From Thalassotalea sp. PP2-459 (GTDB lineage: Bacteria; Pseudomonadota; Gammaproteobacteria; Enterobacterales; Alteromonadaceae), in NCBI RefSeq assembly GCF_001913705.1, contig NZ_MKQD01000015.1:39941-103940 (forward strand): DNA of 64,000 nt. The letters are read 5' to 3'. This document shows, piece by piece, positions 17,582 through 26,892 of this stretch. The notes under the pieces were generated by a model, which had not been told where the DNA came from, did not search any database, and was given only the letters and a program-made list of their open reading frames with translations. Each line of letters begins with the position of its first letter. The first letter of the stretch is position 1. The translations under genes and the position numbers were made by a program.

Positions 17582-19669
17582 ATGAAAAAATCACTTTTAG
17601 CCATTTCTATCGCTACAATCTTGCTAAGCGCATGTAGCGAACAAACGACCTCAACGACCGTTAGCCAAGAAGCTAACGTTGAAAATACCGCAGAAACTAG
17701 CACAACAGCCAAAGCTGAACTAGGTTCATTCGGTGTAGATTTAACGGCTCGTAACCTTACCGTTAAACCAGGCGACGACTTCTTCATGTACGCTAGTGGC
17801 AACTGGTACGATAATTACGAAATGCCAGCAGATAAAACCCGCTATGGTGCATTTAACGCGTTAGCAGAGCGCAGCGAAAAACAAGTTAAAGAAATAATTG
17901 ATGATGTAACTTCACGCGATAACTTAAATGCTGAAGAACAAAAGGTAGCTGATTTTTATCACAGCTACATGGATGTTGAAACCATCAACAAACTTGGACT
18001 ATCCCCTATTCAATCGACTCTTGATGACATTGCAGCCGTTGATTCTGTTGATGATTTAACAAAAATGTTTGGTCAAGCATGGTTAACCGGTACGACAAGT
18101 CCATTAAGTGGTGGTATGTGGTTTAACCGTTTAGACCCTGACAAGTATGAAATGTCTATCGGTGCAAGCGGATTAGGTATGCCAGATCGCTCATATTATT
18201 TAGTAGACAGCGAACGATTTGAAAAAACGCGCGCTGCTTATGTCGCTCACATTGCTGAAATGCTTGCGTTCGCTGGCGTTGAAAACGGTGAAGAAAAAGC
18301 AAAAGCCATTTTAGCATTAGAAACGAAAATTGCCGAAGGCCACTGGCCGAGAGAAAAACGACGTAACCGCGACTTAACGTTAAACCAGATTGAACGTGCT
18401 AATTTATCAAAAGAATACCCTGGTTTTAACTGGGATCTATACTTTGCTCAAACAGAATATAAAGTTCCCCAATTAAATATTTCACAGCCTGAGCCTGTTA
18501 AGGCGATGATCAGCTTAATTAATGATGAAGAGCTAAGTGTGTGGAAAGACTATATGACTTACCATACCATCTCTAATAACTCATCATTACTAGCTGAAGA
18601 TATTTACGCGGCTAACTTCAAGTTTTACGGTACTGAATTACGCGGCCAACAAGAACCTCGTCCTCGTTGGAAACGTGCTGTAGCTCAAATGTCTGGTACA
18701 CAATCTCTTGGTTTTGCCATTGGTAAAGTGTACGTAGATAAATACTTTCCTGAGTCATCTAAACAGCAAATGTCTGAGTTAGTTGAAAATTTACGAAAAG
18801 CCATGGGCGAGCGTATTGATGGATTAGATTGGATGGGCAAAGAAACAAAAGTAAACGCTCATGAAAAACTAACCGCTTTCAATCCAAAAATTGGTTACCC
18901 TGATGTTTGGCAGTCATTTGACGGTCTTGAAATCTCAAGTAAAGATTTACTTGGCAATATTAAAAACATTCGCCAATTCTTCCGTGCTGACAGTGCGGCC
19001 AAAGAATTAGAAAAAACTGATCGTAATCGTTGGGGTATGACACCACAACAAGTTAACGCCTATTACAACAGTTCATTTAATGAAATTGTATTCCCAGCAG
19101 CAATATTACAACCACCATTTTTCGATCCAAACGCAGATCCTGCGGTAAACTACGGCGGAATCGGTGCAGTAATTGGTCACGAAATGGGCCATGGATTTGA
19201 TGATCAAGGGTCAAAATCAGATGCTAACGGTATTCAACGTAATTGGTGGACAGACGAAGATCGTGCCGCATTCGATGCAAAAGCTGATCAACTTGCAGCA
19301 CAATATAACAAGTACGAACCTATTCCAGAAAACTTTGTAAATGGCCGAAACAGCCTAGGTGAAAACATTGGTGATGTTGGCGGTATCGCGATGGCATACC
19401 ATGCTTATAAACTAAGCTTAAACGGTAAAGAGGCGCCTATCATTGATGGCTTAACCGGTGATCAACGTTTCTTCCTCGCATGGGCACAAGTATGGAAAGA
19501 GAAACGCACTGAGAAAAGTATGTTGAGCCAACTTCGTGCAGGTACACACGCACCAGGACGTTTCCGTGCCCTTGCACCAAGAAATCACGACGCTTGGTAT
19601 AAGGCATTTGATGTTAAAGAAGGTGATGAACTTTATTTAGCCCCAGAAGATCGTGTACGTATTTGGTAA
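17582..19669 (+). CDS. M13-family (neprilysin/PepO-like) metallopeptidase, lipoprotein
   Basis: Zinc oligopeptidase of family M13, 695 residues. An N-terminal lipoprotein signal ends in LLSAC (Cys 18), so it is probably anchored to a membrane facing the periplasm. The N-terminal M13 domain begins near FGVDLTARNLTVKPGDDFFMYASGNW (split: VDLTARN, then PGDDFFMYASGNW). The zinc motif HEMGH is in VIGHEMGHGFDDQG near 533, the third ligand motif ENIGDVGG near 593, and the conserved NAYYNSSFNEIVFPAAILQPP segment precedes them. A strong terminator follows at 19691. Confidence 0.94.
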   Translation: MKKSLLAISIATILLSACSEQTTSTTVSQEANVENTAETSTTAKAELGSFGVDLTARNLTVKPGDDFFMYASGNWYDNYEMPADKTRYGAFNALAERSEKQVKEIIDDVTSRDNLNAEEQKVADFYHSYMDVETINKLGLSPIQSTLDDIAAVDSVDDLTKMFGQAWLTGTTSPLSGGMWFNRLDPDKYEMSIGASGLGMPDRSYYLVDSERFEKTRAAYVAHIAEMLAFAGVENGEEKAKAILALETKIAEGHWPREKRRNRDLTLNQIERANLSKEYPGFNWDLYFAQTEYKVPQLNISQPEPVKAMISLINDEELSVWKDYMTYHTISNNSSLLAEDIYAANFKFYGTELRGQQEPRPRWKRAVAQMSGTQSLGFAIGKVYVDKYFPESSKQQMSELVENLRKAMGERIDGLDWMGKETKVNAHEKLTAFNPKIGYPDVWQSFDGLEISSKDLLGNIKNIRQFFRADSAAKELEKTDRNRWGMTPQQVNAYYNSSFNEIVFPAAILQPPFFDPNADPAVNYGGIGAVIGHEMGHGFDDQGSKSDANGIQRNWWTDEDRAAFDAKADQLAAQYNKYEPIPENFVNGRNSLGENIGDVGGIAMAYHAYKLSLNGKEAPIIDGLTGDQRFFLAWAQVWKEKRTEKSMLSQLRAGTHAPGRFRALAPRNHDAWYKAFDVKEGDELYLAPEDRVRIW

Positions 19670-19690
19670 CACACAAAGAGTAAGCAAACA

Positions 19691-19721
19691 AAAACCGGCT
19701 TCAAATTTGCCGGTTTTTTTT
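19691..19721 (+). terminator. Rho-independent terminator after the M13 peptidase
   Basis: AAAACCGGC and GCCGGTTTT pair around a 9-base loop and run into a T tract ending at 19720. Confidence 0.9.
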
Positions 19722-19760
19722 ATTCTAAAAATATAGAAATTATATCAAACGGTATAACCT

Positions 19761-22700
19761 TTAATCGGGTTCGTAATCTAAGTTCGCAGACAACCAACGC
19801 TCAGCTTGTTCAAGGGTCAACTCCTTACGCGCAGCGTAGTCTAATACTTGGTCTTTTGCCACCTTAGCAACAGCGAAGTATTTACTGTCAGGGTGAGCAA
19901 AGTACCAACCACTAACGGCAGCGCCAGGCCACATTGCATAACTTGAAGTAAGTTCCATACCGATATTTTCTTCAACATTAAGTAAACTCCATAACATGCC
20001 CTTTTCCGTATGATCAGGACAAGCAGGATAACCAGGTGCAGGGCGTATACCTTGATATTTTTCACGAATTAAGTCTTCATTCGCTAACGACTCATCCGCT
20101 GCATAGCCCCAATATTCTGTACGAATTTTTTCATGAAGATATTCAGCTGAAGCCTCAGCTAAACGATCGGCAACCGCTTTTATTAAAATGCTATTATAAT
20201 CGTCATGCTCAGCATCAAATGCTTTAGTAAGCGCTTCAATACCAAAACCCGCTGAAACAGCAAATGCTCCCATATAATCAGCAACGCCACTGTCCTTATC
20301 CGCCACATAATCAGCTAAGCAACGATTAAATTGTCCTGAAGGCTTCTTACTTTGCTGCCTTAACTGATGTAAACGCATCAATGGGGTTTGTTTTGCTTCA
20401 TCTTCAAAGACCCACAGATCGTCTTGCTCACGATAAGCGGGAAATAATCCAAAGACGGCTTTAGCTTGTAATTTGTTATTAGCAATCACATCATCAATCA
20501 TCGCATTAGCATCATTGAATAATTTAGTTGCCTCTTCACCTACCACTTCATGCTTTAATATCAGTGGATACTTACCCGATAACTGCCAAGTCATGAAAAA
20601 TGGTGTCCAATCGATATAGTTACGCACAATGTTTAAATCAAGAGAATCAAGCACTGTGACCCCTAGATGGTTTGGCTTTTTCGGTATGTAATTGTCAAAA
20701 CTAATCGGTGCAGGATTACTTCGCGCTTGATCTAAGGTGATCAAACTTGAACGAGGTCCTTTTTTATAGTGGCGTTCACGTACTTTTTCATATTCTTTAT
20801 CTTGTCTTGCGATAAAGTCTGTACGTAGCTCTGCCGATAATAAATTACTCACGACGGAAACTGATCGAGAAGCATTAGGAACGTAAACCACTGGCTCTTT
20901 ATATTGATGTTCAATTTTTACCGCTGTGTGCGCTTTCGACGTGGTAGCGCCCCCTATAAGTAAAGGTAAATTGAAGCCTTGACGTTCCATTTCTTTTGCT
21001 ACATGCACCATCTCATCTAACGATGGCGTGATCAAACCCGATAAGCCAATTACATCAACATTTTCTTCTTTTGCTACACGCAAAATGTCATCACATGAAA
21101 CCATCACGCCTAAATCAATAATATCAAAATTATTACACTGTAACACTACACCGACAATATTTTTGCCTATATCGTGAACGTCACCTTTTACCGTCGCTAA
21201 AAGTACTTTACCATTTGAACGCGCTTCAGTTTTTTCGGCTTCAATATAAGGATTTAAATGAGCAACCGCCTGTTTCATTACTCGTGCAGATTTCACCACT
21301 TGCGGCAAAAACATTTCACCTGCGCCAAATAAATCACCGACAACATTCATGCCATCCATTAATGGCCCTTCAATTACATCTAACGGTCTCTTCGCTTCTA
21401 TTCTCGCTTCTTCGGTATCAGTGATAATAAATTCATTTATCCCTTTTACTAATGCATGCTCTAACCGTTTAATTACCGGAAGTTCACGCCAAGAGAGATC
21501 AACTTTACTATCTTTTGTCCCCCCCTGACCTCGGAATTTTTCAGCAAGTTCAAGTAATCGTTCCGTTGCTCCATCATCACTATTTTGGATAACGTCTTCC
21601 ACGGCGGTTTTTAGATCTGTAGGTAAATCTGAGTAAATCGCCAATTGCCCTGCATTTACAATCCCCATATCCATACCATTTTTTATCGCATGGTAGAGAA
21701 ACACAGCATGTATTGCTTCACGAACAGGGTTATTACCTCTGAACGAGAATGAAACGTTTGACACACCACCTGAAATCATTGCATGAGGTAAATTTTGTTT
21801 AATGTCGCCTACAGCTTCAATAAAGTCGACCGCGTAATTATTATGTTCATCTATACCTGTAGCAACAGCAAAAATATTAGGATCAAAAATTATATCTTCT
21901 GCTGGAAAGCCTATTTCATCAACAAGAATATGGTATGCACGATGACAAATTTCATATTTACGCTCTCGAGTATCAGCCTGACCTGCTTCATCAAAAGCCA
22001 TCACGATAACGGCTGCGCCATAACGTCTGAGTAACTTCGCTTGATGCCTAAATTGATCTTCACCTTCTTTTAATGAAATTGAATTAACTACCCCTTTGCC
22101 CTGTATGCACTTTAATCCTGCTTCCAAAATGTCCCATTTAGACGAATCGAGCATAATCGGCACTTTTGCAATATCAGGTTCACCAGCAATCAAATTTAAA
22201 AATTTAACCATTGCCGCTTGTGAATCCAACATGCCTTCATCCATGTTGATATCAATGATTTGTGCACCGTTTTCAACCTGTTGAAGTGCAACAGCAATAG
22301 CTTGTTCATAATTTTCCTCCGTTATTAATCGACGGAAAACCGCTGAACCTGTCACATTAGTTCGTTCACCCACATTAACGAACAATGAGTCTTTATCAAT
22401 AGTCAGCGCTTCTAAACCTGATAATCGACAAGCAATATTCTTAGTACTGATAGCACGAGGTTCAATATTCGCAACTGTGGCAGCCATACCTTTAATATGT
22501 TCAGGTGTGGTTCCACAACAACCACCAATAATATTTAAAAAACCCGATTGCGCCCATTCTTCTACATGAGTATTCATGTCTTCAACGCTAAAATCATATT
22601 CACCGAAAGCATTAGGTAAACCAGCATTAGGATGTGCTGATACGGCAAAGTCACAGATTCGACTCATTTCTTGCACATATTGCCTGAGTTCAACCGGCCC

Positions 22701-23453
22701 TAATGCACAATTTAAACCAAAGGAAATTGGCTTTGCATGTCTTAATGAATTATAAAACGCTTCAGTTGTTTGCCCTGATAAAGTGCGGCCTGAAGCATCA
22801 GTAATCGTGCCCGAAATCATGACGGGGTACTTAATATCTAACTCTTCAAATACTGTTTCAACAGCGAATATAGCCGCTTTCGCATTTAGGGTATCAAAGA
22901 TCGTTTCAATTAAGATAAGATCCGAACCTCCTTCAATAAGCGCATGAGTTGATTCTTTATATGCTTCAACTAATTGATCAAAAGTGACGTTTCGATACGC
23001 AGGGTCATTTACATCAGGAGAGATAGAACAAGTTCTATTCGTTGGGCCCAACACACCCGCAACAAAACGTGGTTTGTGCGGTTCTTTTGCGGTAAATTCA
23101 TCGGCGACTTCACGGGCTAATGCCGCAGCCACTTTGTTAATGTCTGCACTATGAGATTCCATGTCATAATCAGCCATTGCGATAGTAGTGGCATTAAAAG
23201 TATTTGTTTCAATAATATCAGCGCCTGCAGCAAGATATTCGCTGTGAATAGCTTTAATGATATCTGGTTGCGATAACACCAGCATATCGTTATTACCTTT
23301 AACATCTAAGTGCCAATCAGCAAAATGCTCACCACGATAATCTTGTTCTTCCAATTTATAAGCTTGGATCATCGTCCCCATAGCGCCATCAAGAATTAAG
23401 ATGCGGTTTTCTAATTGCTGTTTCATTAATGAAAAGGAGGTTGAATGTTGCAT
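19761..23453 (-). CDS. metH: Cobalamin-dependent methionine synthase
   Basis: Transfers a methyl group from methyltetrahydrofolate to homocysteine through cobalamin. The protein has 1230 residues (E. coli 1227). Domains in order: homocysteine-binding (start [12 protein letters not shown]; zinc cysteines in [10 protein letters not shown]), pterin-binding ([14 protein letters not shown]), B12 cap and B12-binding (GDVHDIGKN, giving the axial His), and the C-terminal AdoMet reactivation domain ([15 protein letters not shown]). It lies 14 bases after metA on the same strand, so the two probably form one unit under the MetJ operator. Confidence 0.97.
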   Translation of the reverse strand: MQHSTSFSLMKQQLENRILILDGAMGTMIQAYKLEEQDYRGEHFADWHLDVKGNNDMLVLSQPDIIKAIHSEYLAAGADIIETNTFNATTIAMADYDMESHSADINKVAAALAREVADEFTAKEPHKPRFVAGVLGPTNRTCSISPDVNDPAYRNVTFDQLVEAYKESTHALIEGGSDLILIETIFDTLNAKAAIFAVETVFEELDIKYPVMISGTITDASGRTLSGQTTEAFYNSLRHAKPISFGLNCALGPVELRQYVQEMSRICDFAVSAHPNAGLPNAFGEYDFSVEDMNTHVEEWAQSGFLNIIGGCCGTTPEHIKGMAATVANIEPRAISTKNIACRLSGLEALTIDKDSLFVNVGERTNVTGSAVFRRLITEENYEQAIAVALQQVENGAQIIDINMDEGMLDSQAAMVKFLNLIAGEPDIAKVPIMLDSSKWDILEAGLKCIQGKGVVNSISLKEGEDQFRHQAKLLRRYGAAVIVMAFDEAGQADTRERKYEICHRAYHILVDEIGFPAEDIIFDPNIFAVATGIDEHNNYAVDFIEAVGDIKQNLPHAMISGGVSNVSFSFRGNNPVREAIHAVFLYHAIKNGMDMGIVNAGQLAIYSDLPTDLKTAVEDVIQNSDDGATERLLELAEKFRGQGGTKDSKVDLSWRELPVIKRLEHALVKGINEFIITDTEEARIEAKRPLDVIEGPLMDGMNVVGDLFGAGEMFLPQVVKSARVMKQAVAHLNPYIEAEKTEARSNGKVLLATVKGDVHDIGKNIVGVVLQCNNFDIIDLGVMVSCDDILRVAKEENVDVIGLSGLITPSLDEMVHVAKEMERQGFNLPLLIGGATTSKAHTAVKIEHQYKEPVVYVPNASRSVSVVSNLLSAELRTDFIARQDKEYEKVRERHYKKGPRSSLITLDQARSNPAPISFDNYIPKKPNHLGVTVLDSLDLNIVRNYIDWTPFFMTWQLSGKYPLILKHEVVGEEATKLFNDANAMIDDVIANNKLQAKAVFGLFPAYREQDDLWVFEDEAKQTPLMRLHQLRQQSKKPSGQFNRCLADYVADKDSGVADYMGAFAVSAGFGIEALTKAFDAEHDDYNSILIKAVADRLAEASAEYLHEKIRTEYWGYAADESLANEDLIREKYQGIRPAPGYPACPDHTEKGMLWSLLNVEENIGMELTSSYAMWPGAAVSGWYFAHPDSKYFAVAKVAKDQVLDYAARKELTLEQAERWLSANLDYEPD

Positions 23454-23467
23454 GTGATGACTCTTTA

Positions 23468-24415
23468 TTAACGTTGATGACTAGGATGAATTGCCTGAAT
23501 ATTGTTAGCATCAAGCTGATAGGGTGTAATTTGATAAACGTAATAGTTTAGCCAGTTAGTAAATAAAAGACTGCCGTGGCTTTTCCAGTTACACATTGGC
23601 TTTTGTTTAACGTCATTTTCTGGGTAGTAGTTTTCGGGCATTATAGCATTTTCTGAGGTTGTTAGATCACGATGATATTCATCATCTAAGGTAGTCGCAT
23701 CATATTCTGGGTGTCCCGTTAAATATACTTGCTGCTTATTTTTACTAACGGCCAGATATACTCCAGCTGTAGGCGACTCAGCCACTACGGTTAAATTTGG
23801 CACTGACAAATAATCAGCCTTATCAATATAACCATAACGGGAATGAGGCACATTAAAGTAATCTTCAAATCCACGAGTTAAATCTTCTTTTGCATCTAAA
23901 GGAGAATGAAGATAAACGCCTGATAATTTTTTAGGTCGTAAGTGACGGTTCAAGCCATAATGATGATACAAAGCGGCATGCGCAGCCCAACACGAAAACA
24001 TTGTAGATGTAACATTTCTTTCAGCCCAATCAAATACTTCACAAATTTTATCCCAAAAGGTGACTTTTTCGTATTCTAATAAAGCAAGTGGTGCCCCCGT
24101 AACAATAAGACCATCATATTGTTTATGTTTAATATCATCGAATAAACGATAAAAATTATCTAGGTGCTCTTGTGGGGTATGTTTAGATTCTGCTGTATTA
24201 ATACGGACAAACTCAATATTAATTTGTAATGGCGTATTTGACAGCATTCGACAAATTTGTACTTCCGTTTCAATTTTATTAGGCATCAAGTTTAAAATCG
24301 CCACTTCCATGGGACGAATTTCTTGATTAATAGCTCTATGTTCTGACATAACAAATATATTTTCATTATCAAGAACTTGTAAGGCAGGTAGTTGATCAGG
24401 AATTTTAATTGGCAT
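23468..24415 (-). CDS. metA: Homoserine O-succinyltransferase (or acetyltransferase)
   Basis: First committed step of methionine synthesis from homoserine. About 315 residues starting at the ATG at 24415 ([11 protein letters not shown]); a GTG nine bases upstream is less likely. Family marks include [25 protein letters not shown], the active-site [15 protein letters not shown] with the catalytic cysteine, and YLTGHPEYD. Acyl-donor choice in the MetA family cannot be safely read from overall similarity, so succinyl versus acetyl is left open. metH follows immediately. Confidence 0.95.
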   Translation of the reverse strand: MPIKIPDQLPALQVLDNENIFVMSEHRAINQEIRPMEVAILNLMPNKIETEVQICRMLSNTPLQINIEFVRINTAESKHTPQEHLDNFYRLFDDIKHKQYDGLIVTGAPLALLEYEKVTFWDKICEVFDWAERNVTSTMFSCWAAHAALYHHYGLNRHLRPKKLSGVYLHSPLDAKEDLTRGFEDYFNVPHSRYGYIDKADYLSVPNLTVVAESPTAGVYLAVSKNKQQVYLTGHPEYDATTLDDEYHRDLTTSENAIMPENYYPENDVKQKPMCNWKSHGSLLFTNWLNYYVYQITPYQLDANNIQAIHPSHQR

Positions 24416-24507
24416 TGCATACACCCAAGAGTCGATTCGTATTGTATTTCTCGAAGATAACCTTTACAGATTATTATAGTGTGTAATGTGCCTTGGATTG
24501 CTAGCTA

Positions 24508-24534
24508 TGTCAACATCTAAACGTATAGACGTCT
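24508..24534 (-). promoter_or_regulatory. MetJ operator (tandem met boxes) overlapping the metA promoter
   Basis: AGACGTCT at 24527-24534 is a perfect match to the MetJ half-operator. The adjoining octamers AAACGTAT (24519-24526) and CAACATCT (24511-24518) match it at 6 and 5 of 8 positions. Reading on the minus strand, TTGACA at 24513-24508 is a candidate -35 overlapping the last box, about 90 bases before metA. Confidence 0.75.
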
Positions 24535-24591
24535 AAAACAGTTATGCATAGTTTAGATTGAAACTGTCTGATATAGGTATTTTTGATCACT

Positions 24592-24623
24592 AAAAAACCC
24601 AGTAGCAATGTTACTGGGTTTTT
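24592..24623 (-). terminator. recA terminator
   Basis: CCCAGTA and TACTGGG pair around a 7-base loop, with T tracts on both strands. On the minus strand it is placed 73 bases beyond the recA stop codon and before the metA operator, separating the two units. Confidence 0.85.
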
Positions 24624-24695
24624 ATTATATTCTAAAGTATAAGGATAAAAATAAGCAAGTCTGCCGTGTTTAAACTTACACGCTCTTGATGTAGC

Positions 24696-25724
24696 TTACT
24701 CGGCTACCGCTTCTTCTTGTTCTGAGCTTTCAGTTTTCTTATTTAAAAACATCTCACGTAAACGAGTATCTAGCTCTTTTGATACTTCAGGGTTTTGACG
24801 CATATACTCAACTGCTTTTGCTTTACCTTGACCAATACGATCGCCGTTGTAGCTATACCAAGCACCTGCTTTTTCAACCATCTTATTTTGAACCCCTAAA
24901 TCAAGCAATTCACCTAAACTGTTGATACCTTCACCATACAAAATTTGAAACTCAACTTGCTTGAATGGCGGTGCTACTTTGTTTTTTACTACCTTAACGC
25001 GCGTTTCATTACCCACAATTTCATCGCCATTTTTTACCGCACCAATGCGACGAATGTCTAAACGTACTGAGGCGTAAAATTTAAGTGCATTACCACCTGT
25101 TGTTGTTTCTGGGTTACCAAACATAACACCAATTTTCATACGAATTTGGTTGATGAAGATCATCATGGTATTAGATTGTTTAAGGTTACCGGTTAATTTA
25201 CGCATTGCTTGAGAAAGCATACGTGCTTGAAGACCCATGTGAGAGTCTCCCATGTCACCTTCAATCTCAGCTTTTGGTGTTAGCGCTGCAACCGAGTCAA
25301 CTACAATCACGTCAACGGCGCCTGAGCGCGTTAACATGTCGCAAATCTCTAATGCTTGTTCACCTGTGTCAGGTTGTGAAACGAGTAATTCATTAATATT
25401 CACACCAAGTTTTTCTGCGTAAATAGGATCAAGTGCATGTTCCGCATCAACGAAAGCACATACTTTTCCATTACGCTGCGCTTCGGCAATCACTTCTAGT
25501 GTTAAGGTTGTTTTACCACTTGATTCTGGGCCGTATATTTCAACAACTCGTCCCATTGGTAAGCCGCCTGCACCCAGTGCAATATCTAACCCTAAAGAAC
25601 CTGTAGAAATGGTTTCAACATCCATGCTACGATTCTCACCTAATTTCATGATTGAACCTTTACCAAATTGACGTTCAATTTGACTTAACGCAGCAGAGAG
25701 TGCTTTTTCTTTGTTATCGTCCAT
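24696..25724 (-). CDS. recA: Recombinase RecA
   Basis: DNA strand-exchange ATPase and coprotease for LexA self-cleavage. About 342 residues from the ATG at 25724 ([13 protein letters not shown]), behind GGAGCAAGAA; an open frame extends upstream but lacks homology and would cover the promoter. Walker A is GPESSGKTT, Walker B-like [10 protein letters not shown], and loop motifs ([34 protein letters not shown] as two overlapping blocks) are normal. The acidic C-terminal tail is present. recX, the usual next gene, is absent; a terminator and metA follow. Confidence 0.98.
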   Translation of the reverse strand: MDDNKEKALSAALSQIERQFGKGSIMKLGENRSMDVETISTGSLGLDIALGAGGLPMGRVVEIYGPESSGKTTLTLEVIAEAQRNGKVCAFVDAEHALDPIYAEKLGVNINELLVSQPDTGEQALEICDMLTRSGAVDVIVVDSVAALTPKAEIEGDMGDSHMGLQARMLSQAMRKLTGNLKQSNTMMIFINQIRMKIGVMFGNPETTTGGNALKFYASVRLDIRRIGAVKNGDEIVGNETRVKVVKNKVAPPFKQVEFQILYGEGINSLGELLDLGVQNKMVEKAGAWYSYNGDRIGQGKAKAVEYMRQNPEVSKELDTRLREMFLNKKTESSEQEEAVAE

Positions 25725-25765
25725 TTCTTGCTCCAATGTTTCGGATAAATCTTTGTAATGCGCAA

Positions 25766-25793
25766 AGTATACTGTATGACCGTACAGTATCAA
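25766..25793 (-). promoter_or_regulatory. recA promoter with embedded LexA (SOS) box
   Basis: On the minus strand TTGATA (25793-25788) and TATACT (25771-25766) are 16 bases apart. The spacer is exactly a perfect SOS box, CTGTACGGTCATACAG (25787-25772). This is almost the same arrangement as the E. coli recA promoter. Confidence 0.93.
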
Positions 25794-25890
25794 GTGTTTT
25801 TTTATTATAACGTAGTTTTTTTGCTGAATTAAACAGTAGTATCTTGTTTATATTGAAAATTTTATTCGCTTTAAGGTTTAGCTAACAAAC

Positions 25891-25925
25891 AAAAAAAAAC
25901 GCTACTCAAAGCGAGTAGCGTTTTT
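25891..25925 (-). terminator. Terminator downstream of the PEP-CTERM gene
   Basis: ACGCTACTC and GAGTAGCGT pair around AAAGC, with an A tract on the left and a T tract on the right, so it can work on both strands. It ends the PEP-CTERM transcript before the recA promoter. Confidence 0.9.
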
Positions 25926-25947
25926 CATTTATGTATTTTCTGTTAGA

Positions 25948-26658
25948 TTATGCTTTTCTTCTTGAAAAAGATAACCCCATCATTGCTAAACCTAAAATAG
26001 CAATTGTAGAAGGTTCTGGTACAGTAACTGAGCCAACATCAAGTGCTGAATACATGATGGTGCCACCTGCAGTTAAAAACTCACCAAAGCCATTACCAAA
26101 AAAAGTAACCGTAGTAAATTGAGACGAATCATCAATAGCACCAACGAAGAATGCATCACCAGCATTACCGCCTGCAGCCGTTGCAGGGTTATCGTTAACA
26201 TTTGTAGCACTTGCTACTTTAATTGCTGTACCGCCATCAAAGCTGATAAATAACTCAGAAGTAAAACAGCATGTTGCCCAATCGCCTACTTCAAAGCCTA
26301 ATGCATTCACTGCGCTGTCAAACGTAAAGGTTAAACCAGAACCTGCACCATTATCATTGTTATCTCGCGGGTCAATACCAATCATTTCACCTGTAGAGTT
26401 ATCAACATTTGCACCATAAACACTTTCATATGATCCATCAGTGGTTGAAATCGTAAAATCACCCAAATCCCAAGAGTTTCCGCCACTTAATCCACTTAAA
26501 TTAACTGAACTTACCGCGCTGCCTGCATTCGTCACAGTTGTTGTGAATTGATTTTGACCATTTGTGATCGTGTCATAATAATCTAGTATTGTCGCTTGAG
26601 ATGCACCAGCTACTAGGCATAAAGAAAGAGAAAGAGTTTTGATTGCTTTATTAATCAT
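25948..26658 (-). CDS. PEP-CTERM sorting domain protein
   Basis: Exported surface protein of 236 residues. It has a signal peptide (about 1-22, ending ASQA) and a C-terminal PEP-CTERM tripartite signal: VPEPST, a hydrophobic segment (IAILGLAMMGLSF) and a basic end (SRRKA). Such proteins are processed by an exosortase and are tied to exopolysaccharide or biofilm production in other bacteria. The middle is rich in Gly, Ser, Asn and Asp, with no domain I recognise; two cysteines are adjacent in ATCCFTSE. It is a single-gene unit between recA and mutS with its own sigma-54-type promoter and terminator. No exosortase gene is in view. Confidence 0.88.
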   Translation of the reverse strand: MINKAIKTLSLSLCLVAGASQATILDYYDTITNGQNQFTTTVTNAGSAVSSVNLSGLSGGNSWDLGDFTISTTDGSYESVYGANVDNSTGEMIGIDPRDNNDNGAGSGLTFTFDSAVNALGFEVGDWATCCFTSELFISFDGGTAIKVASATNVNDNPATAAGGNAGDAFFVGAIDDSSQFTTVTFFGNGFGEFLTAGGTIMYSALDVGSVTVPEPSTIAILGLAMMGLSFSRRKA

Positions 26659-26707
26659 TTTTTATTCCATTAAGTTAATTAAAAACATTTTGTTATTACA
26701 AACAAAA

Positions 26708-26724
26708 AGCAAATTAAATGCCAG
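26708..26724 (-). promoter_or_regulatory. Sigma-54 (RpoN) type promoter of the PEP-CTERM gene
   Basis: Minus-strand CTGGCATTTAATTTGCT keeps the invariant GG (26722-26721) and GC (26710-26709) with exactly 10 bases between, and matches the YTGGCA and TTGCW parts of the -24/-12 consensus. A start near 26697 would leave a 39-base leader before the ATG. Confidence 0.7.
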
Positions 26725-26783
26725 CATGTATATAACCCATAAAAACAATAACTTAAGAATTTTAAATAACAAAAACATTACAT

Positions 26784-26806
26784 AAGTGTAAAATATTTAG
26801 ACACTT
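26784..26806. promoter_or_regulatory. Inverted repeat, possible activator site for the sigma-54 promoter
   Basis: AAGTGT (26784-26789) and ACACTT (26801-26806) are inverted arms 11 bases apart. The centre is about 98 bases upstream of the predicted sigma-54 start, a usual position for an enhancer-binding protein. It could instead act on mutS, 87 bases to the right. Confidence 0.4.
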
Positions 26807-26892
26807 TTCCAAAGTTACTCTATTTAAGGTTGAATACACCCCTTAGTTAAAATTACAATCTACAATATAAGAACATATTGATAAGTTAATTA

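Noticed and set aside
25725..25793. N-terminal extension of RecA by 23 codons
   Set aside because: The extension overlaps the recA promoter and LexA box, while the ATG at 25724 has a good ribosome site and matches RecA N-termini.
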